Of a stretch of 63,453 nt of DNA, positions 1 to 8,610 are shown piece by piece. Every line of letters begins with the position of its first letter. Positions within the stretch are counted from its first letter, which is position 1. Origin of the DNA: Oscillospiraceae bacterium (GTDB lineage: Bacteria > Bacillota > Clostridia > Oscillospirales > Ruminococcaceae); contig JALELV010000019.1 in the NCBI GenBank assembly GCA_022768545.1, forward strand, positions 1-63,453, given 5' to 3'. Both the position numbers and the translations under genes were made by a program. The notes under the pieces are model-generated. The model ran no database searches. It saw only the letters and a list, made by a program, of their open reading frames with translations, and was not told the origin of the DNA.

Positions 1-246
1 CGCTGCTTCAGCGTCGCCGTCCTAGAGGGCGGCGAAGAGCTTGCCTACCGCGGCGACATGAAAAACGAGGACGGCGTCGAATGGTATGGGCTCTTTGTCG
101 CCCAGGAGATCTATTTCTCGGAGGGCAGGCTCTGCTTCTCCACTAATCCGCCGGAGGACAGACGGTACTACTGCGCGGATATAGAGAGTGGGACCATTCG
201 GTATTTGACCGGAGAGCAGTTTGAAAGCGCAAGATCCGCCGGATAA
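1..246 (+). CDS. C-terminal end of an unknown protein (partial)
   Basis: The reading frame is open from the first base of the window to a TAA, giving 81 visible residues; the start lies outside. The visible part is rich in aromatic and charged residues, with no membrane segment, Cys cluster or repeat. I do not recognise a family. An internal ATG at 58 has no ribosome binding site, so I read this as the tail of a longer gene. It converges on nadE and shares a strong terminator with it. Confidence 0.55.
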   Translation, partial: RCFSVAVLEGGEELAYRGDMKNEDGVEWYGLFVAQEIYFSEGRLCFSTNPPEDRRYYCADIESGTIRYLTGEQFESARSAG

Positions 247-285
247 AGAGCGGACGGCGCGGGCCCGGAGGGGGCCGGATCAGAC

Positions 286-333
286 AAACGAGGAAGGCCC
301 CGGGCGCACAGCGCCCGGGGCCTTCCTCGTTTT
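286..333. terminator. Bidirectional intrinsic terminator
   Basis: A near-perfect GC-rich inverted repeat (arms of about 18 bases, short loop) is flanked by A-rich sequence on the left and TTTT on the right. It lies between two convergent genes and can end transcription from both sides. Confidence 0.85.
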
Positions 334-345
334 GCAGAGCAAACT

Positions 346-2274
346 CTATTTTGAGGTATCCCCGGCCAGGGTGTCGATCTCCAGCAGCCACAGGTCTGCC
401 GCGGCGTCGCTGGGCATGCGCCAATCTCCCCGGGGCGAGAGGGAGACCGACCCCACCTTGGGGCCATCCGGCAGACAGGAGCGCTTGAACTGCTGCTGGA
501 AAAAGCGCCGAAAAAAGACAGAGAGCCAGCGGAGGACCGTCGTGCTGTCGTAGATGCCGTCGAAGGCGATTTTGGCCAGGCGAAAGATCTTTTTTGGGGA
601 AAAACCCCAGCGGATGGCGTAGTAGAGGAAAAAATCATGCAGCTCATAGGGGCCCACAAGGTCTTCCGTCACCTGAGAGATCCTTCCATCCACGGCGGGG
701 AGCAGCTCCGGGCTCACGGGGGTGTCCAGAATATCGAGCAGTACCTTTTTCAGTTCCGCGTCCCGGCTTCGCTCCGCCGCATAGCGGATGAGATACCGGA
801 TCAAAGTTTTAGGGACCGAGGCATTTACCCCATACATGGACATATGATCCCCGTTGTAGGTGGCCCACCCCAGGGCGAGCTCGGAAAGATCCCCCGTGCC
901 GACGACAAGGCCTCCCGTGCGGTTGGCGATATCCATGAGCACCTGGGTGCGTTCCCGTGCCTGACAATTCTCATAGGTGACGCTGTGGTCCGTCTCCTCC
1001 TGTCCGATGTCGGAAAAATGCTGCCGGACGGCGGCGGTGATGTCCACGGTCAAAAACTCCGCCCCCAGGCAGCGCGACAAGGTCTCCGCGTTGCCCCGGG
1101 TGCGGCGGGTGGTGCCAAAGCAGGGCATGGTCACCGCCGTGAGGCTGCCGGCCGGCCGGCCCAGATGACGGAGCGCCCGGGAGGCGACCAGCATGGCAAG
1201 GGTGGAATCCAGCCCGCCGGAAACGCCGACTACGGCCCCGGTACTGTGGGAGTGTTCCAACCGCCGGGCAAGCCCGCGGCTTTGGATCTCTAAAATAGAG
1301 GCGCACACCTGCTCGCGGTCGGCCCCTTCCGGGGGAACAAAAGGGGTGGAGGAAAAGGAGCGGGAAAGGGCAAGATCGCGCAGGGGCAGGGAGAAGAAAA
1401 CCGTCTCATAGCCGGAGGGCGCCGCCTGCGGGAAGGTGGTGTTATAGCGCCGGTCGGCAAGAAGGCGCTGAAGGTCTATTTCTGCCATGGCGGCGCCGCC
1501 CGAGAAAATGGGGCTTTCGGCGAGCAGGGCGCCATTTTCCGCAACCAGATTGTGGCCGGCAAATACCATATCGGTGCTGGATTCTCCATCCCCCGCGTCG
1601 GCGTAGAGGTAAGCGCACAGCAGGCGGGCGGACTGCCCGGCGACGAGGGCGCGGCGGTATTCCGCCTTGCCGATGGTCTCATCGCTGGCGGAGAGATTGG
1701 CGATCACCGTGGCACCCGCCGCCGCATGCTGCACAGAGGGTGGGGCGGCGGCCCAGAGATCCTCACAGATCTCCACTGCGAGGGAGAGCTCCGGCAGTTC
1801 ACGGGCCTGGAACAGCAGGCGCGTGCCAAAGGGGACAGAGCCGCCCTCCCACTCCACCCGGGCGTTTTCCGGCGGGGCGGGGGCAAACCGGCGTTTTTCG
1901 TAAAATTCACCATAGTTTGGCAGGAAGCTTTTGGGGACAAACCCCAGCACCTGGCCCTCCCAGAGGACGGCGGCGCAGTTGTAGAGCTTGCCTTTCCACT
2001 CCAGGGGGAGCCCTGCCAAGGTGAGCAGGGAAAGCCCCCGGGAGGCCTCACAGCAGCGGCGAAGAGCCTCCCTGGCGCCGTCGAGCAGGGTGCGCTGACC
2101 AAACAGGTCGCCGCAGGTGTAGCCGGTGAGGCAGAGCTCCGGCAGGACCAGGATGCTTGCCTCCTCCTCCGCGGCCTTTTTCATGGTGCGGCAGACGGCC
2201 TCTGCGTTGCGGCGGCAGTCCGCCACACGAATCTCCGGTGTGGCGGCGGAAACACGGATAAAACCATCTTTCAT
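346..2274 (-). CDS. nadE: NAD+ synthase, glutamine-hydrolysing
   Basis: Makes NAD+ from deamido-NAD+ and ATP with ammonia taken from glutamine; cytoplasmic, last step of NAD synthesis. At 642 residues it has the two-domain length of the glutaminase-linked form. The N-terminal nitrilase-type domain shows the Glu-Lys-Cys triad: E46 in LPELCLTG, K115 in GFVPKSFLPN and C170 in EICEDLW. The C-terminal synthetase domain has the PP-loop SGGLDST at 352-358. The gene stands alone, facing the convergent partial gene, and a terminator separates it from the yibE/F pair upstream on the same strand. Start is the ATG of MKDGFIRV, preceded by a GGAGGAAG-type site. Confidence 0.95.
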   Translation of the reverse strand: MKDGFIRVSAATPEIRVADCRRNAEAVCRTMKKAAEEEASILVLPELCLTGYTCGDLFGQRTLLDGAREALRRCCEASRGLSLLTLAGLPLEWKGKLYNCAAVLWEGQVLGFVPKSFLPNYGEFYEKRRFAPAPPENARVEWEGGSVPFGTRLLFQARELPELSLAVEICEDLWAAAPPSVQHAAAGATVIANLSASDETIGKAEYRRALVAGQSARLLCAYLYADAGDGESSTDMVFAGHNLVAENGALLAESPIFSGGAAMAEIDLQRLLADRRYNTTFPQAAPSGYETVFFSLPLRDLALSRSFSSTPFVPPEGADREQVCASILEIQSRGLARRLEHSHSTGAVVGVSGGLDSTLAMLVASRALRHLGRPAGSLTAVTMPCFGTTRRTRGNAETLSRCLGAEFLTVDITAAVRQHFSDIGQEETDHSVTYENCQARERTQVLMDIANRTGGLVVGTGDLSELALGWATYNGDHMSMYGVNASVPKTLIRYLIRYAAERSRDAELKKVLLDILDTPVSPELLPAVDGRISQVTEDLVGPYELHDFFLYYAIRWGFSPKKIFRLAKIAFDGIYDSTTVLRWLSVFFRRFFQQQFKRSCLPDGPKVGSVSLSPRGDWRMPSDAAADLWLLEIDTLAGDTSK

Positions 2275-2321
2275 TTTTCTTCCTCCAGAAATGCGGACAC
2301 GGCGGCCCGCGGTTTACAGCG

Positions 2322-2349
2322 GATAAAAAGCCGGAGCATCGCTCCGGCC
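2322..2349 (-). terminator. Intrinsic terminator after the yibE/F gene
   Basis: On the minus strand a GCCGGAGC/GCTCCGGC hairpin is followed by TTTTT. It separates the yibE/F transcript from nadE. Confidence 0.75.
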
Positions 2350-2364
2350 TGGCAAAAGTCTATT

Positions 2365-3573
2365 TCAAGGCATTCTGAGGGCGCTTTCCCCGCGGCGGCC
2401 CGGCCTTTTTCCGGTATAGAGAAGGGCGCACACGAGGGTGGTCAGTGGGATGGTGAACAAAATGCCGATGCTGCCCACCAGGGCCTGCAGGATCTCCACC
2501 ACGATCATCTCCCGGTTGAGCAGCTGCAGGATGGAATCCGCGGAGGCAGAGAGCAGCAGAACCATGGAGAGGGCGCTGCCGATATAGGCAAGCACCAGGG
2601 TGTTTGCCATGGTACCCATCATATCCCGCCCGATATTGAAGCCGGAACGCACCAGAAGCCGGAAGGAGGGCTCCGCTGCCGTGTCCCGTATTTCCTGCAG
2701 GGCGGAGGAGATGGAAATGGAGACGTCCATAATGGCGCCCACCGCTCCGATGATGATGGCGGAAAAGATCACGGCGCGCAGGTCGATGGGGTGCTCCGGG
2801 TAGAGCAGCAGCAGATACATGGATTCCTCGTCCGTCATGCCCGTCAGCTGCATGACCCGGTCCATGATGAAGGTGAGCAGGCCGGAGACGAGCACCCCGC
2901 CGATGCACCCCAGAGCGGAGGTCACGGTTTTAGAGCATGCCCCATACACCACCAGCAGGGTGGAGGCGGTAATAAAGACGCAGATAAGCACCGACCAGAC
3001 ATAGATGTTGAAACCGGCCAGCACAGCGGGGATAAACACCAAAAAAACCGCCAGGCAGGTGAGGCCCAGAGAGACGATGGTGCGGAAACCCTTCCCGCGC
3101 CCAAAAAGGATCAACAGGGCGAAAAAAACACCCCCCAATATCAGAAGGTCGTCGGTGCGCACATATTCCGTCAAAGACCAGATGCGGTCCTCCGGCGTCA
3201 GGTTTTGAATGCTCTGGAGGATCACCCTGTCCCCGGCCTGCACGTCGCGGATCTGGGCGGGAAAATCCGGGTCGGTGTTTTGTACGGCGGTGACGACCTC
3301 CCCTTCGTGGGCCCCACCCAGAAGCTCTGCCTCGAAGGTGATATTCACACCGGTGGAGAAAGCCACAAAGCCCGCCTCAGACTCCGCCGAGGCGCGGCGG
3401 AGCACCTGGGTGACCCTTGCTTTTTGATAGATGTCCGGATCCCGGTCCAGGGCGGTCATGCGGGAGACAGCGTATCGGTTCCCAAGAAAGATAAGCACTG
3501 CGGACACCAAAAAGGTGACGATCATCACAATGGTGTCCCGAGCGGGTTTTCGGCGATAGGTAGCCTGCGTCAT
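2365..3573 (-). CDS. YibE/F family membrane protein
   Basis: Predicted integral membrane protein of 402 residues. One N-terminal membrane segment (about residues 14-33) is followed by a roughly 100-residue extracytoplasmic region and then a run of hydrophobic segments to the C-terminus, the layout of YibE/F-like proteins. The family's function is not established; a transport role is usually assumed. The ATG follows directly on the stop codon of the DtxR/MntR-like regulator with no gap, so the two are co-translated. This pairing suggests metal-dependent control, but that is inference from position. Confidence 0.8.
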   Translation of the reverse strand: MTQATYRRKPARDTIVMIVTFLVSAVLIFLGNRYAVSRMTALDRDPDIYQKARVTQVLRRASAESEAGFVAFSTGVNITFEAELLGGAHEGEVVTAVQNTDPDFPAQIRDVQAGDRVILQSIQNLTPEDRIWSLTEYVRTDDLLILGGVFFALLILFGRGKGFRTIVSLGLTCLAVFLVFIPAVLAGFNIYVWSVLICVFITASTLLVVYGACSKTVTSALGCIGGVLVSGLLTFIMDRVMQLTGMTDEESMYLLLLYPEHPIDLRAVIFSAIIIGAVGAIMDVSISISSALQEIRDTAAEPSFRLLVRSGFNIGRDMMGTMANTLVLAYIGSALSMVLLLSASADSILQLLNREMIVVEILQALVGSIGILFTIPLTTLVCALLYTGKRPGRRGESALRMP

Positions 3574-3975
3574 TTAAAGATCCCTCCCGGGGGCGTTCTC
3601 TTTTGAGGAAGAGGCGTTTACTGCTTTTTTTATGGCGTCAAAGGTCTCCACGGAGATCACATGCTCCACACGGCAGGCGTCCTGTTCAGCAGTCTCCGGG
3701 TCCACCCCTAAAATGTCGGAAAGGTAGCAGGAAATGATGTGGTGCCGCTCCAGCACGGCGCCTGCCCGAGCCAGGCCGCTTTCCGTCAGAAGAAGCTGGC
3801 CTCCTTTTCCCATGGCGATATAACCCGCTTCTTTCAAAATGCTCATGGCGCGGCTGACGCTGGGCTTGGTAAAGCCCAGTTCCGTGGCCACATCGATGGA
3901 GCGCACAAAGCCGGTGCGCTGATGCAGCATCAAAATGGTTTCCAGATAATTTTCGCCGGATTCCTGAAGCTTCAC
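3574..3975 (-). CDS. DtxR/MntR family metal-dependent regulator
   Basis: A 133-residue winged-helix repressor with a dimerisation/metal domain and no SH3-like third domain, as in MntR. The helix-turn-helix is at about 25-60. Expected metal ligands near the C-terminus are present in a DACRVEHVIS segment (Cys, Glu, His) with an additional His in the ERHH segment. That set is closer to DtxR (Cys-Glu-His) than to Bacillus MntR (Glu-Glu-His), and the first ligand position (Met in DtxR, Asp in MntR) is Asn here. The metal is therefore uncertain. Start is a GTG behind AGGAGGAG. It is the first gene of a two-gene unit with yibE/F. Confidence 0.85.
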   Translation of the reverse strand: MKLQESGENYLETILMLHQRTGFVRSIDVATELGFTKPSVSRAMSILKEAGYIAMGKGGQLLLTESGLARAGAVLERHHIISCYLSDILGVDPETAEQDACRVEHVISVETFDAIKKAVNASSSKENAPGRDL

Positions 3976-4039
3976 GGTAACTCCTCCTTCCAGGTGTTTG
4001 GGGCCGGGACGAAAAGGCCTTCGGAGCCGGGCAGTCTGG

Positions 4040-4076
4040 GGTTTTCAGGGAGAGGGATGTCCTTTCCCTGAAAACC
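4040..4076. repeat. Inverted repeat upstream of the DtxR-like gene
   Basis: Twelve-base perfect arms (GGTTTTCAGGGA and its complement) around a 13-base loop lie about 65 bases upstream of the regulator's start codon, in its probable 5' leader. A second, 18-bp inverted repeat (GTTTGGAATATCCCAAAC, one mismatched pair) is at 4115-4132. Either could be an operator or an RNA hairpin; neither matches a motif I know. Confidence 0.5.
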
Positions 4077-4152
4077 GTTTGGTTCTGCCTGCGGCAATAA
4101 AAGGGATTTTTACTTGTTTGGAATATCCCAAACCCTTACGCAAACTTTGCCT

Positions 4153-4527
4153 TTATTTCGTTCTTGTCAAAATAAAATCCATCAGTCGCTCCGCGTCATC
4201 GAAATCGTCGTAGTCTCCATTCAAGCCTTCCCGGTGGTATACGATTCCCTTTTTCTCATTTTCTTCTAAACAATCCAAAAGCTTGTCTTCCCCATATTTT
4301 TTAATAAACATTGTGAAAGCATAGGGTTTGATTTTGCTTAACAGCCCCTTTTTGCACTCTTCCTGGCACTGATAGCAATGGGAAAAGCCTTTTTCGATCG
4401 AGCATTTTTTATTCTCGCATCTGTCGTTATCCGGGCATTCATTTGAATCACAACCATTGCATTTTACATTTTCTGAACACAGGCAGCAGGCAAGGCCACA
4501 CCGGGCAATCCCTAATGCTCGTTTCAT
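4153..4527 (-). CDS. Cys-rich DUF3795-like protein
   Basis: A 124-residue protein whose first half contains many cysteines in short pairs (CGLACCLC, CNGC, CHYQC-like), compatible with a zinc or iron-sulfur site, followed by a charged alpha-helical half. This resembles DUF3795 proteins, which have no assigned function. I chose the ATG of MKRALGIA because GGAGG lies eight bases upstream; an earlier in-frame ATG overlaps that site. The gene is AT-richer than its neighbours, a hint of separate origin. It sits alone on the minus strand behind a long leader. Confidence 0.65.
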   Translation of the reverse strand: MKRALGIARCGLACCLCSENVKCNGCDSNECPDNDRCENKKCSIEKGFSHCYQCQEECKKGLLSKIKPYAFTMFIKKYGEDKLLDCLEENEKKGIVYHREGLNGDYDDFDDAERLMDFILTRTK

Positions 4528-4865
4528 AAGCGCCTCCATAAACAAAAATTTATCAATGATTGCAGTATACATATGATGTCACTCACGCAAGACGGCTGTC
4601 CCCGTCAACAACAGAGAAAAACGGGCTTCACACACCGACAAGCGTGCCCGTTCCCACTTGCATTGCAGCCAAGAGAACGGGAAGCGGCGAGTGCTTTCGC
4701 CCCGCATGGTATGGGTTTTCTTATATCCGCCTGTATTGCCTTCTGGCGCCACAGGAAATTCGGAGCCGCTTGGGCGCCAATGGGCCAAAAACCGCAGCTT
4801 TTTGCATGCCCTGGCCGCTGAAGCCCCGCTATCTGCAGGAAGTTTTCCAATCATATGTTTTTAAC

Positions 4866-4894
4866 ATTATACTATATTCTGCTGTGTTTCTCAA
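4866..4894 (-). promoter_or_regulatory. Sigma-A promoter for the DUF3795-like gene
   Basis: Minus-strand TTGAGA, a 17-base spacer, then TATAAT. It reads into the 330-base leader before the gene. Confidence 0.6.
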
Positions 4895-4920
4895 ATGAAA
4901 ATTCCGCGGGAGCGCAAAAA

Positions 4921-4949
4921 GCGGCGGAGGAGATATCTCCTCCGCCGTG
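4921..4949 (-). terminator. Intrinsic terminator after paaK
   Basis: Perfect palindrome GCGGCGGAGGAGAT/ATCTCCTCCGCCG just beyond the end of the ior-paaK operon, followed on the minus strand by C/T-rich sequence with short T runs. Confidence 0.6.
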
Positions 4950-4968
4950 GAGAACAGCCGCGTCGGCA

Positions 4969-6198
4969 TCAGTACCGATTATCAAAAATACGGGTGGATT
5001 TTTTTTCGCTGCGGGGCAATTCCCCGATGGATACGGCCTTTGCGGCGATGGCGATGCCGATCTTTGCCTTAAAGTGCAGCTTGACCCGGGTCTCCAGCTC
5101 TTCCCGGCAGCTCCAGGCATCGGTCTCGAAAAACAGGGTCATGATATCCCGGCCTCCCAGATGATCGATCATCACCTGATATTCGGAGCTCACACCCTCC
5201 ACCTCCCGCAGCAGCTCGTCGATCTGCCCGGGGAAGATGTTGACACCCTTGACCTTGATCATGTCATCGGTTCGCCCGATAAGGGTGTCGATGCGGGGGT
5301 ACGGGCTGCCGCAGGGGCACTCGCCGGGGAGGATACGGGTGAGATCGTGGGTGCGGTAGCGGATGAGCGGAGCCCCCTGCTTGCGCAGGGTGGTGATCAC
5401 CAGCTCGCCGGGCTGCCCCTCCGGCAGCACCTCGCCGGTCTTGGGGTCGATGATCTCGCAGTAGATATAATCGTCCCAGTAGTGCATGCCGCACTCATAG
5501 TCGCAGCTCATGGCGATGCCCGGGCCGTAGATCTCGGTAAGGCCGTAGATGTCGTAGAGCTTTACCCCAAGCTCGTTGGCGATGCGGCGGCGCATTTTTT
5601 CGCCCCAGCGCTCGGAACCGATGACGCCTTTTTTCAGGCAGATCTGGTCTTTGACGCCCCGGCGGGTGATCTCCTCCGCCAGCAGAAGGGCGTAGGAGGA
5701 AGTGGCGCACAACACGGTGGAGCGCAGGTCCGTCATCATCTGGATCTGCTTATCGGTGTTGCCGGGCCCCATGGGGATGACCATGGCCCCCAGGAGCTCC
5801 GCACCGGTCTGAAAGCCGATGCCGGCGGTCCAGAGCCCGTAGCCCGGAGTCACCTGGATGCGGTCGAGGTCGGTGATGCCGGCGGTCTCGTAGCAGCGCT
5901 TAAAGATCTCAGCCCAGTCCGCCACGTCCTGGCGGGTATAGGGGATGATCACCGGGACGCCGGTGGTGCCGGAGGAGGAGTGGATGCGCACCACTTCCCT
6001 GTCCGGGACGGCCTGCAGCCCCAGGGGATAGGCTTCACGGAGGTCTCCCTTGTTGGAAAAGGGGAGCTTTTCAAAGTCCTCCCTGGATTTGACCGACGAA
6101 AGGTCGATCCCCTCAAACTTTTTACGGTAAAAGGCACTTTTCTCCTGGATGGTGGAGAGCAGGTTCTGGATCTGCAAAAACTGAGCTTCCGTCATCAT
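4969..6198 (-). CDS. paaK: Phenylacetate-CoA ligase family enzyme
   Basis: AMP-forming acyl-CoA ligase, 409 residues, the short anaerobic PaaK-like type. The adenylate-binding loop RIHSSSGTTGVP is at 71-82; the YGLTEIYGPG segment (A5-like) and the C-terminal GRTDDMIKVKG hinge are present. It is the third gene of the iorA-iorB unit and its start overlaps the iorB stop (ATGA). In this context it either activates or, run in reverse, makes ATP from arylacetyl-CoA formed by IorAB, as described for archaeal aryl-acid CoA ligases. The exact acid (phenylacetate, indoleacetate, hydroxyphenylacetate) cannot be told from sequence. Confidence 0.85.
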   Translation of the reverse strand: MMTEAQFLQIQNLLSTIQEKSAFYRKKFEGIDLSSVKSREDFEKLPFSNKGDLREAYPLGLQAVPDREVVRIHSSSGTTGVPVIIPYTRQDVADWAEIFKRCYETAGITDLDRIQVTPGYGLWTAGIGFQTGAELLGAMVIPMGPGNTDKQIQMMTDLRSTVLCATSSYALLLAEEITRRGVKDQICLKKGVIGSERWGEKMRRRIANELGVKLYDIYGLTEIYGPGIAMSCDYECGMHYWDDYIYCEIIDPKTGEVLPEGQPGELVITTLRKQGAPLIRYRTHDLTRILPGECPCGSPYPRIDTLIGRTDDMIKVKGVNIFPGQIDELLREVEGVSSEYQVMIDHLGGRDIMTLFFETDAWSCREELETRVKLHFKAKIGIAIAAKAVSIGELPRSEKKSTRIFDNRY

Positions 6199-6785
6199 TT
6201 ATCTTCTCCTTCCGCTGCGGCGCCTAAGGAAAGGGCCAGCAGATTGATCTCTAAAAACCGTTCCGGAACCAGGGCGCGCACCGCCTCTTCCACTTCTTTT
6301 GCGGCAAAGCCCAGGGCCCCGCTGGCGGCCGCCGCTCCCAAAAGCGCTGTATTGAGCACCTTGGAAGAGCCGCAGCGGCTGAGGATCTCTTCCCCGTCCA
6401 CTAAAATGAGCCTGCGGCCATCCTTCTGCAGATAGGACAGCATTTCACTGCCGTCGTAGGAGGAGCCTGAGAGGGCGGCGGTGACGGGGCGCACAGCTTT
6501 CTTCGCTGTGACGATCACCCCGTCCGGGGCGAGATAGGGCAGGGCACGGACAGCCTCGGCGGGCTCAAAGGCCAGCAGGAGCTGCGCGCTTCCCAGGGGG
6601 ATCAGGGGGGAATAGCCCCCCTCCCCAATGCGGACATGGCTGACCACCGAGCCGCCCCGCTGGGCCATGCCGATGGTCTCGGCGGTGTGGACGGGATGTC
6701 CCTGCCGCATGGCGGTGTGGGCGATGAGTTTGGAGGCGAGGACGGTGCCCTGGCCTCCCACCCCGGCTAAAATGCAGTTGATCAT
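6195..6785 (-). CDS. iorB: Indolepyruvate ferredoxin oxidoreductase, beta subunit
   Basis: 196 residues, the gamma-like domain of 2-oxoacid:ferredoxin oxidoreductases, recognised by the start INCILAGVGGQGTVLASKL and the GMAQRGGSVVSHVRIG segment. It partners IorA in oxidative decarboxylation of aryl pyruvates to aryl-acetyl-CoA with reduction of ferredoxin. The start chosen is the ATG that overlaps the iorA stop by four bases; longer upstream extension lies inside iorA. The gene is in turn coupled to paaK by an ATGA overlap. Confidence 0.92.
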   Translation of the reverse strand: MINCILAGVGGQGTVLASKLIAHTAMRQGHPVHTAETIGMAQRGGSVVSHVRIGEGGYSPLIPLGSAQLLLAFEPAEAVRALPYLAPDGVIVTAKKAVRPVTAALSGSSYDGSEMLSYLQKDGRRLILVDGEEILSRCGSSKVLNTALLGAAAASGALGFAAKEVEEAVRALVPERFLEINLLALSLGAAAEGEDK

Positions 6786-8575
6786 TCCTGACGCCCTCCT
6801 TCGATGGCTTTTGTGGGGCAGAGCCCCCGGCAGAGGCCGCACCCAAAGCAGAGAGAGGCCTCGATGGAGGCCTTGCCGTCCTTCAGGATAATGGCGGGGC
6901 AGCCCAGCTCCCGGATGCATTTTTTACAGCCGACACAGCGCAGGGCGTCTATCTGCAGAGCGGGTTTCGGGCGGGTGACGGCGATGCAGGGGGAGCGGAA
7001 CACCACGGCGGACACGCCCTTTTCCCCCGAGGCCCGCCGTACGGCGGCCACGGCGGCGGGAAGATCCAAGGGGTCCTCCTCCAGCACGGTCTTTACCCCC
7101 AGGGCCCGGAGCACCGCCGGGATGCTGATCTTTTCCGACACTTCACCCATCATGGTTTTTCCGGTGCCGGGGTGGGGCTGATGCCCCGTCATGGCGGTGG
7201 TGGAGTTGTCCAGCACGATGAGGACAAGGTCGGTCTCGTTGTAGACGGCGTTGACCACGCCGGGGATGCCGGTGTGAAAGAAGGTGGAGTCCCCGATAAA
7301 GGCGAAGTTCACAGCGTCCGGCTCCATGCGGTGGAGCCCCTGGGCCACGGTGACGCCGGCGCCCATGCACAGGCAGGTATCCACCATGTCGAGGGGGGCG
7401 GCGTTGCCCAGGGTGTAGCAGCCGATATCCCCGGAAAAGACGGCCTTGCGGCCCTTCATGGCCTGCTTGACCGCATAGAAGGAGGCGCGGTGGGGGCACC
7501 CGGCGCAGAGCACAGGGGGCCGCACCGGCAGCTCCGGCGGCTGCGGGAGGGGCGCGGTTTCAGGCAGCGGAAGCCCAAGGAAGGAGAAGGCCGCCTGCCG
7601 TACCGACTCCACGGTGTTCTCCCCGGCGACAGGGGTGTGCCCGGTACGCTTGCCGAAGATCACAGCGGGGAGGTGGTATTTCCCCACGACGGCAAGAAGG
7701 GCATCCTCGATGACCGGGTCGAGCTCCTCGACGCAGAGCACTTCGTCGAGGCCCTCCAAAAACTTCAGCGCAAGCTGCTCCGGGAAGGGATGGGGTGTCC
7801 CCACCTTGAGCATTTTAAAGCCGGATCTTCCGGCGAGGGATTCCATGGCGTAGCTGTAGCTGACGCCCCCGGCGGCGATGCCTTTCTTCCCGCTCCCGCT
7901 TAAACAGTTGCCGTGGTAAGAGGAAAAATCGTCGGCCAGAACGGGCTGGCGCTGCTCGATCTTCAGATGATTCTGATAGGTGAGCCGGGGAAAGATGACC
8001 CAGCGGCTGTCTTTGACAAAGCCCTCGGGAACGACCTTTTTGCGCTCTTCCTTAAGCTCGATGGAGGCGCACCCGTGGCAGATGCGGGTGGTGGAGCGAA
8101 ACAGCACCGGCGTGCCGTATTTTTCGGAGTAGTCAAACGCATCCCCGATCATGGTGTAGGCCTCCTCCGGGCTGGCGGGGTCAAAGACGGGGAGCTTTGA
8201 AAAGGCCGCGAAACGACGGGTGTCCTGTTCTGTTTGGGAGGAGATGGGGCCGGGGTCGTCGGCCACCACCACCACCATTCCGCCTTTGACGCCGACGTAG
8301 GCGAGGCTCATCAGCGGGTCGGAGGCCACGTTGAGGCCCACCTGCTTCATGGTGACCATGGTGCGTGCGCCGGTATAAGCCCCTCCGGCGGCTACCTCCA
8401 GGGCGGATTTTTCGTTGGTAGACCACTCCACATAGATATCGCCGGGGTTTTTGCGGGCCACCGTCTCTAAAATTTCGGTGGAAGGGGTGCCGGGATAGCC
8501 GGACACCAGGCCAACGCCGGCGCGGATGGCGCCCATGGCGATGATCTCGTTGCCCATCAAGAGCGTTTTTGCCAT
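6782..8575 (-). CDS. iorA: Indolepyruvate ferredoxin oxidoreductase, alpha subunit
   Basis: 597 residues: N-terminal pyrimidine-binding domain (GLVSGYPGTPSTEI near residue 23), a middle domain, then the thiamine diphosphate domain (GDIGCYTLG and GDSTFFHTG...YNETDLVLIVLDNSTTAMTG-type motifs) and a C-terminal ferredoxin domain with two Cys clusters (CVGCKKCIRELGC and CFGCGLCRGLC) for two 4Fe-4S centres. It converts indolepyruvate, phenylpyruvate and similar transamination products of aromatic amino acids to acyl-CoA. The ATG chosen has GGAGGAA ten bases upstream; a longer frame runs into the T-box leader. First gene of the iorA-iorB-paaK operon. Confidence 0.95.
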   Translation of the reverse strand: MAKTLLMGNEIIAMGAIRAGVGLVSGYPGTPSTEILETVARKNPGDIYVEWSTNEKSALEVAAGGAYTGARTMVTMKQVGLNVASDPLMSLAYVGVKGGMVVVVADDPGPISSQTEQDTRRFAAFSKLPVFDPASPEEAYTMIGDAFDYSEKYGTPVLFRSTTRICHGCASIELKEERKKVVPEGFVKDSRWVIFPRLTYQNHLKIEQRQPVLADDFSSYHGNCLSGSGKKGIAAGGVSYSYAMESLAGRSGFKMLKVGTPHPFPEQLALKFLEGLDEVLCVEELDPVIEDALLAVVGKYHLPAVIFGKRTGHTPVAGENTVESVRQAAFSFLGLPLPETAPLPQPPELPVRPPVLCAGCPHRASFYAVKQAMKGRKAVFSGDIGCYTLGNAAPLDMVDTCLCMGAGVTVAQGLHRMEPDAVNFAFIGDSTFFHTGIPGVVNAVYNETDLVLIVLDNSTTAMTGHQPHPGTGKTMMGEVSEKISIPAVLRALGVKTVLEEDPLDLPAAVAAVRRASGEKGVSAVVFRSPCIAVTRPKPALQIDALRCVGCKKCIRELGCPAIILKDGKASIEASLCFGCGLCRGLCPTKAIEGGRQE

Positions 8576-8610
8576 AGAGATTCCTCCTGTTTCAGCGGGG
8601 CAGAACGCCC

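Larger units (their letters stand above)
4528..4968. other. Intergenic region, no supported gene
   Basis: Holds a paaK terminator at its right end and a minus-strand promoter, leaving a roughly 330-base transcribed leader before the DUF3795-like gene. Short open frames occur on both strands but none has a ribosome binding site. A CCCGTTC...GAACGGG inverted repeat lies at about 4650-4685. It could be a dispersed repeat or an unknown structured leader; I cannot name it. Confidence 0.5.

Noticed and set aside
1552-3606. Plus-strand open frame of 684 codons
   Set aside because: It lies opposite nadE and the yibE/F gene, which have clear family motifs. The frame is Gly/His/Gln-rich with no domain or ribosome binding site; it is a by-product of GC-rich codon use.
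4579-4854. Minus-strand open frame of 91 codons in the 4.6-4.9 kb gap
   Set aside because: No ribosome binding site and no recognisable family; kept only as part of an unexplained leader.
4855-6435. Plus-strand open frame of 526 codons opposite paaK and iorB
   Set aside because: Antisense to genes with full catalytic motifs and operon overlaps; no ribosome binding site.
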